From: Chloroflexota bacterium | Lineage (GTDB): Bacteria > Chloroflexota > Anaerolineae > Aggregatilineales > Aggregatilineaceae | Length of the DNA: 64,000 bases | Direction of reading: 5' to 3' | Assembly (NCBI GenBank): GCA_012729765.1 | Contig: JAAYCM010000075.1 | Span: 1-64,000 of the forward strand | Part shown: positions 59,735 to 64,000 of the stretch, in pieces | How positions within the stretch are numbered: the stretch's first letter is position 1 | Layout: each line of letters begins with the position of its first letter | The notes under the pieces: model-generated | The model's input: the letters and a program-made list of their open reading frames with translations, nothing else | Database searches by the model: none | Told to the model about the DNA's origin: nothing | Position numbers and translations under genes: made by a program

Positions 59735-60297
59735 CGATTGGGCACTCCTCGCAGGGCCATCGGCGACACGGTCACGCGCGGCACCGGGGCCGGGCTGGCC
59801 CACATCGAGCCGGCAAACGCGACGGTTGCCTGCGGCAGCGGCATGGCGGCATCAGCCCCCACCACCCGCGCCTCGTCGGTCACGCCCGGTGTAGGCGAAG
59901 CGGTTGCGATATCCTGGGGCAGCGCTTGCGTCAGCGCCGCTTCGGCCCGCAGCTCGCTTCCGGCGATGACCGGCAGCGCGATCACGACCACCAGCAGCAT
60001 GACCAGCGCCAAAGAGAGGCCGGGCAGCCATCCCGGCAGGCCCCCGGAGCGCGGCGCGCCGGGCGATCCGATCTCCTGCCACACCCCGACCCACACCTGC
60101 GAAAGCTGTCCCGCGCTGGCCTGCCCGATCAACGGCATCTCACGCCGCAGATCGGCCACCAGCCGCTCTTCACGGGCCAGCGCCGCGCGGCAGCGCTCGC
60201 ACTCGCGCGCATGATTGACGACTTCGGCGCGCTGTGCCGGGCGCAGTTGCCCTTGCACATACCGAGAAAGCAGGTGAGTTACATGATGGCTGCGCAT
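59731..60297 (-). CDS. anti-sigma factor with zinc-finger (zf-HC2)
   Basis: 188 residues. The N-terminal zf-HC2 domain has the HxxxCxxC motif (NHARECERCRAAL, His28, Cys32, Cys35), typical of ZAS-type anti-sigma factors. A single membrane helix (about 92-115) is followed by an extracytoplasmic Thr/Ala/Pro-rich tail. It should hold the ECF sigma factor at the membrane until a surface signal arrives. Separated from the sigma gene by a repeat copy. Confidence 0.88.
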   Translation of the reverse strand: MRSHHVTHLLSRYVQGQLRPAQRAEVVNHARECERCRAALAREERLVADLRREMPLIGQASAGQLSQVWVGVWQEIGSPGAPRSGGLPGWLPGLSLALVMLLVVVIALPVIAGSELRAEAALTQALPQDIATASPTPGVTDEARVVGADAAMPLPQATVAFAGSMWASPAPVPRVTVSPMALRGVPNR

Positions 60298-60377
60298 CGC
60301 TTCTCTCGATCTCTTCCGTCTCGAACGTCACCCTTAGTCCAGCAGTACCATCGGGCCGGAACTACATCTCCGATACT

Positions 60378-60402
60378 GTAGGGGCGAGACTTGCCTCGCC
60401 CG
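60378..60402. repeat. short palindromic repeat, partial
   Basis: GTAGGGGCGAGACTTGCCTC with GCCCGC after it: a GTAGGGG-family member lacking the closing CCCCTAC, adjoining repeat copy 9. Confidence 0.6.
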
Positions 60403-60404
60403 CT

Positions 60405-60509
60405 CCCCCCGCCCTAAATCCCTCCCCCACAAGGAGGGCGAGACTTGAAAAACGCCGCGTCCATCCCTTCCCTCCGCGAAATGTGGGGGAAGGGGCCGGG
60501 GGATGGGGG
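60405..60509 (+). repeat. dispersed ~105-bp repeat, copy 9 (forward)
   Basis: A diverged copy (CCCCCCGCCCTAAATCC ... GGATGGGGG) placed inside the sigma/anti-sigma pair, in the 222-bp gap. If its hairpin terminates transcription it would lower anti-sigma relative to sigma. Confidence 0.85.
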
Positions 60510-60519
60510 TAAGCCGCTG

Positions 60520-61158
60520 CTAGATGCTCCACAGCTCTTCCAGCGCCGCCTGATCCGCCACACTCATCGCCTTGCGAAGCTGCTCGTGTGCCAGCCGGAC
60601 CCGGCTCTCGGCGGTCTTCTGCGGGCAGCCGATAATATCGGCCATCTCGCGGTAGGTCAGCCCCTGCCCATAGCGCAGCGCGACCGCCTCGCGCAGGCGC
60701 GGCGAGAGGGTGTGCAGCGCCCCGGCCAGCGCCGTCCGGATATCCTGCCACGCGGCGCGCACTTCGGGCGCTTCGTCGTCGGGCGCGGGCGGCTCGATCC
60801 CGATATTCAACAGGCTGCTCAGCGTCACGGTCGGCAGCCACTTTCGCCGCCGGGCGTTGCGGCACCGGCTGATCGTGATCGTGTAGAGCCACGTGCGGAA
60901 CGCGCCGCGCGTCGAGTCGTACTGGTGCAGGCTGCGAAAAGCGTAGACCATCGACTCTTGCAGCACGTCCTCGGCATCCTGCTCGACCAGCAGCACGCTG
61001 TACGCCAGCCGGTAAAGGCTCGGCGCGTAGCGCTCATACAGCGTCGCGTAGGCCGCCTGATCGCCCTGCTGGCAGCGCGCGATCAGGTCGGGCAGGTCCG
61101 CGTCGTTGGCGCTCTGATAATTCGCCGGTTGCGCGTGTTGTGTGTTCATCACATCCAT
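60520..61158 (-). CDS. ECF-type RNA polymerase sigma factor
   Basis: 212 residues. Sigma region 2 (AAYATLYERYAPSLYRLAYSVLLVEQDAEDVLQESMVYAF, near residues 35-75) and region 4 (LSPRLREAVALRYGQGLTYREMADIIGC) with a 40-residue linker, the ECF layout. The ATG at 61158 has GAGGTG upstream. It lies 19 bp after a membrane protein gene and before its presumed anti-sigma factor, so the unit may be regulated by surface stress and may control neighbouring envelope genes. Confidence 0.92.
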   Translation of the reverse strand: MDVMNTQHAQPANYQSANDADLPDLIARCQQGDQAAYATLYERYAPSLYRLAYSVLLVEQDAEDVLQESMVYAFRSLHQYDSTRGAFRTWLYTITISRCRNARRRKWLPTVTLSSLLNIGIEPPAPDDEAPEVRAAWQDIRTALAGALHTLSPRLREAVALRYGQGLTYREMADIIGCPQKTAESRVRLAHEQLRKAMSVADQAALEELWSI

Positions 61159-61177
61159 AATTACACCTCGCCCCCCG

Positions 61178-63166
61178 CTATTCCTCAGTCGCCGCCGGGA
61201 CCCGTTCCACGCCGTAAACGTCCTTGCGCACCCACAGCATCAGCACATTCTCCGGGGCCGGCTTGACCTGCGAATCGCCGCGATAGTACCAGCGCACCAC
61301 GTCGCGCCACGAGAGCAGGCCCAGGTCCCACCGCTCGCTGATGACCAGGTCCTTGCCGATATATTCTCCGCCCAGCGCCGGATTGACCACGTCCACCGGC
61401 AGGATCACCGCCGCCGTGTTGACTTCCGGCCCGACGCCGTTCACGAACACCGCATTCGGGAAGTCGCGCAGCGCCCAGTGCAGCGCGCCGTTCTGCGGCA
61501 CCTGCGCCGTGATCGGGATCTTGTTCGGCTCGCCGTTGTCGCGCAGGCTCATCTCGCGCAGGGTGGCGCGCAGCTCGTGCACGTCATCCGTCACCGGATC
61601 GGCCATCCACAGATCGCGCGGATCGTCCCAGTTCACGAGCGCCGCCCGCCCGCCCACGCCGAAGCCGGTCAGCAGCAGGAACGCCAGCGTTCCCAGCGCC
61701 AGCCCGCGCCATGCCGTCCGCGCGCCCCACACACTGCCGAACAGGAAATAGAGGATGCCGATCAGCATCGCCACCAGGACCGTGATCAGCAGCCGCAGTT
61801 GAATATGTCCCAGCACGAAGGCGTAAACCGGGACATCCTGCACCGGGACGCTCTCCACACTGGCGCTGTTGCGCGTGTAAATTGCTGAGGTGAGCGTATC
61901 GGCCAGCGCGCCGAGATCGTCCACCCCCGGCGGCAGATCGTTGAGCAGCAGCTTGCCCAGCAGCACCACGCTCAGCCCGACCGCCAGCCACAGCCCCAGC
62001 GTAATCGCGCTGTGCATCCCGACGCCCCAGGCTGGCACCGGCCACAGATCGTCGCGCGGCTCGGTGATCCAGCGCGTGATCATCAGCCCGACCAGCACCG
62101 TGAGCGGCAGCGTGATCCACAGGGCGTGGGCCGCGCTCGCCCCGCTGTAGACCAGCGCCCAGACCAGCCCCGCCAGGAACCATCCCGCCAGCGCCCGCTC
62201 GAAAAAGCCGCCCTCGCGCACGGCCCGGTAGCAGCCCAGCACACCAAACAGCACGATCCCGATCTCGTAGCGCAGCGCGACCCACAGCGGCCACGCCACC
62301 GGCGCGCCGTCTGCCCGCTGCACGAAGCCTTCCAGCCCGGTATAGAGCGCGTTGCCGACCGTCGTCAGGCCGACCGGCAGCAAGTACAGCAGCGTGGCCA
62401 CCATCACGACCACGACCGCCGCCGCCAGCCCGCCGCTGGCCCAGGGCCACGCACGCACCAGATCGCGCGTCCCCGCCCCGACATTCGACTCCGGGTCGTC
62501 TTCCGTCAGCCACGCGAAGGCGAATCCGAACGCCAGCCCCAGCAGCGCCAGAAAGCCCGCCGGTTCGGCCAGCAAGACCATCGCGGCAAAGGCGACCGTC
62601 GCCCCCACCGCCCAGCCGCGCGCCCGGCTCTCGACGAAGCGCAGCACCAGCCAGGGTGCGACCACCGCCAGCAGCATCGACCACACCGCCGGGCTGAGCG
62701 TGCGCGCTGCCAGTTCGGCCACCGGCGAGAGCGTCAGCAGCAGGCTGATGATCAGCGGCGGGATCGGCATCAGGTAGCGCCGCCACAGCGCGGGAGCCAG
62801 CGCCAGCAGCACGCCGCCCAAGGCTACCGGCAGGCGCGCCGCCCAGTCGCTCGCGGGCAGGAACGTGAAGCTCAGCGCGTTGAGGGCAAAGGTCAGCGGG
62901 CTGTCGGCCAGCGCGACCGCGCCCGGCACATCCTGCCGCACGGCTTGCAGCGCCGCCAACGCCTGCCGCGCCTCGGCATCGTTCAGCGGCGCATCGCCCA
63001 ACTGCGCCAGCCGCAGCACCAGCGCCAGCACCGCCAGCACGAGATAGAGCACGACTTCCAGCGTGATCCGCACGTGCAGCGCCGGCTCCGCCCTGGCGGT
63101 CGGCCAGTTGGTGCCGGTGGTTTCCTGAGCGGGCACGCCCGCCGCCTGTTTCACGGTTAAGCTCAT
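61178..63166 (-). CDS. GT39-like multi-pass membrane protein
   Basis: 662 residues with about twelve membrane helices. The first periplasmic loop (RLAQLGDAPLNDAEARQALAAL, acidic residues after helix 1) and the layout resemble PMT/ArnT-type GT-C glycosyltransferases; other motifs are weak. A C-terminal soluble domain is about 130 residues (PITAQVPQNGALHWALRDFP). It ends 19 bp before the sigma-factor gene, suggesting a shared transcript. TTG at 63199 is an alternative start. Both lack a strong ribosome site. Confidence 0.68.
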   Translation of the reverse strand: MSLTVKQAAGVPAQETTGTNWPTARAEPALHVRITLEVVLYLVLAVLALVLRLAQLGDAPLNDAEARQALAALQAVRQDVPGAVALADSPLTFALNALSFTFLPASDWAARLPVALGGVLLALAPALWRRYLMPIPPLIISLLLTLSPVAELAARTLSPAVWSMLLAVVAPWLVLRFVESRARGWAVGATVAFAAMVLLAEPAGFLALLGLAFGFAFAWLTEDDPESNVGAGTRDLVRAWPWASGGLAAAVVVVMVATLLYLLPVGLTTVGNALYTGLEGFVQRADGAPVAWPLWVALRYEIGIVLFGVLGCYRAVREGGFFERALAGWFLAGLVWALVYSGASAAHALWITLPLTVLVGLMITRWITEPRDDLWPVPAWGVGMHSAITLGLWLAVGLSVVLLGKLLLNDLPPGVDDLGALADTLTSAIYTRNSASVESVPVQDVPVYAFVLGHIQLRLLITVLVAMLIGILYFLFGSVWGARTAWRGLALGTLAFLLLTGFGVGGRAALVNWDDPRDLWMADPVTDDVHELRATLREMSLRDNGEPNKIPITAQVPQNGALHWALRDFPNAVFVNGVGPEVNTAAVILPVDVVNPALGGEYIGKDLVISERWDLGLLSWRDVVRWYYRGDSQVKPAPENVLMLWVRKDVYGVERVPAATEE

Positions 63167-63219
63167 GGTTTCTGCTGCCTGCTTACTCACGTTCCCCAAT
63201 CATAACGGTCCTGGCCCTA

Positions 63220-63326
63220 CCCCCTCCCTAAATCCCTCCCCGCAAGGTGGGCGGGACTTGCATACTGCCCGCTGACCTCCCCTTCCCTCCGCGCCAGCGT
63301 GGGGGAAGGGGCCGGGGGATGGGGGG
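63220..63326 (+). repeat. dispersed ~105-bp repeat, copy 10 (forward)
   Basis: A diverged copy (start CCCCCTCCCTAAATCC, end GGATGGGGGG), lying between the DUF2298 gene and the GT39-like gene, both leftward. Confidence 0.8.
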
Positions 63327-63330
63327 TATC

Positions 63331-64000
63331 CTAGCCCGGCGCGACGCGAAACACCTGCGTCTCGCCGCTGGCGCACACCGGCGCGAACACCGTGCCGAAC
63401 TTGTCCAGCCCGGCCAGGTTATCGCGCTGCACGCTCGGATCGCCCCCCGCGAGCTGCGACGCCATCTGCCGTTCGGCGTTACCCACCACGATATAATCGA
63501 TCCCGTAGCGATCGATAATCGCCCAGGCGCGCTCCCAGTCGAGCGTGGTGTACAGCTCCTGCACGTCGGTCGCCCGGTCGCGGAACTGGCCGCCCTCGGT
63601 ACGCGCATCGGTCACGGCGGGATACGTCTCGCCGCGCCACTGGCGCTCGTGGTTCTGCCACCCGATCAGCGTCGGGATGCCCGTCAGCCCGCTGAAGCGC
63701 CCATAATCCGGCGCGTAGGCCCCGCCCGGCGCTTCGGCCAGCACGGCCCTGCCACCCGGCACCAGCGCGGCGAGACACTGCACCGCCTCAAACTCGCCCC
63801 CCACCATCGCCGGGACGCCGTTGAGCGTCAGCGGCGGCAGATCGGGGCACGCGCCGCCCTGCGCCACCGGATCGCCCGGCTCGCACGCGGCAATCGCGCG
63901 CCGATTGGTGTCCTCGACCAGCGCGCGCGACCGGGTCGCGAAAACCGGGTAGAGCATCCCGGCGGCGAACAGCACGATCACCACCGCGCCGAACGCCACC
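63331..64000 (-). CDS. DUF2298 / Chlor_Arch_YYY membrane protein, 3' part
   Basis: The C-terminal 222 codons of a protein whose start is beyond the window. A final membrane helix (about 1-15 here) is followed by the soluble domain typical of DUF2298/TIGR03662: VLAEAPGGAYAPDYGRFSGL, TGIPTLIGWQNHERQWRG and IDYIVVGNAER. The family is found mainly in Chloroflexi and archaea, often in the same genomes and neighbourhoods as TIGR03663 proteins, one of which lies 4 kb downstream here. Role in surface glycosylation is inferred, not shown. Confidence 0.85.
   Translation of the reverse strand, partial: VAFGAVVIVLFAAGMLYPVFATRSRALVEDTNRRAIAACEPGDPVAQGGACPDLPPLTLNGVPAMVGGEFEAVQCLAALVPGGRAVLAEAPGGAYAPDYGRFSGLTGIPTLIGWQNHERQWRGETYPAVTDARTEGGQFRDRATDVQELYTTLDWERAWAIIDRYGIDYIVVGNAERQMASQLAGGDPSVQRDNLAGLDKFGTVFAPVCASGETQVFRVAPG

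Noticed and set aside
54482-60214. Very long plus-strand open frames (913 and 974 codons) opposite the Agl23-NHL gene
   Set aside because: Same antisense effect; no domain, no ribosome site, and the real gene on the minus strand has clear membrane helices and NHL repeats.
2485-63326. CRISPR array from the repeated GC-rich segments
   Set aside because: Copies are kilobases apart, in both orientations, too long and imperfect, and no spacers or cas genes are present.
1-64000. tRNA or rRNA genes
   Set aside because: No cloverleaf with a GGTTCGA-type T-loop and no rRNA-like stretch was recognised in the intergenic regions by eye; a covariance-model search would be needed to be sure.

Overview
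The window is a high-GC bacterial chromosome segment, most likely from the phylum Chloroflexota (Anaerolineae-like). The main reasons are a DUF2298 / Chlor_Arch_YYY protein (63331-64000, cut by the window end) near an Agl23 / TIGR03663-type protein, two families known to travel together mainly in Chloroflexi and archaea; a SufBCD/SufS/SufU iron-sulfur system; FHA-domain proteins with an FhaA-type N-terminus; and many secreted beta-propeller, SH3 and PPC proteins. No rRNA, tRNA, CRISPR array, integrase or transposase gene was recognised.

Layout. 0-2.3 kb: leftward operon of two FHA proteins and a divergent SDR. 2.6-7.3 kb: a multidomain M23 peptidase, a hypothetical, a secreted PPC-domain protein and an AT-rich zinc-binding membrane protein. 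7.3-13.7 kb: iron-sulfur assembly, with a SufT-like gene leftward, then promoter-sufC-sufB-sufD-terminator and a separate sufS-sufU unit. 13.7-18 kb: a Clp_N/site-2-protease fusion, a Rieske protein, a PQQ-type propeller and a B3/B4-domain protein. 18-21.3 kb: leftward MOSC, HIT, baeRF and PfkB genes. 21.6-29 kb: a membrane-anchored HhH protein, a GT39-like transferase, malate dehydrogenase, two phosphatases and ATP-dependent PEPCK. 29-36 kb: an M3 peptidase, two double-GNAT paralogs and PPDK. With MDH, PEPCK and PPDK the segment covers much of the oxaloacetate/PEP/pyruvate node. 36-43.6 kb: secreted propellers, membrane proteins, a second Rieske protein, a queuosine-precursor transporter, Era and a GNAT-Nudix fusion. 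43.8-54.5 kb: a leftward translation superoperon (proS; nusA-ylxR-infB-epimerase-rbfA-nrnA-truB-ribF). 54.5-64 kb: a leftward block of envelope glycosylation-type membrane proteins enclosing an ECF sigma/anti-sigma pair.

The most interesting signals are not protein genes. (1) The proS leader looks like a complete transcription attenuator: a promoter, a 25-codon proline-containing leader ORF possibly read from a leaderless start, an antiterminator complementarity and an intrinsic terminator just before the proS ribosome binding site. (2) A roughly 105-bp GC-rich imperfect inverted repeat occurs ten times plus one half copy, always between genes and in both orientations. (3) A second, shorter palindromic repeat family (GTAGGGG...CCCCTAC) also sits between genes. 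(4) The infB and nusA leaders contain strong unexplained RNA structure. proS itself is split by an apparent one-base deletion in a C run, which may be a sequence error.

All assignments rest on reading motifs by eye; no database search was run.
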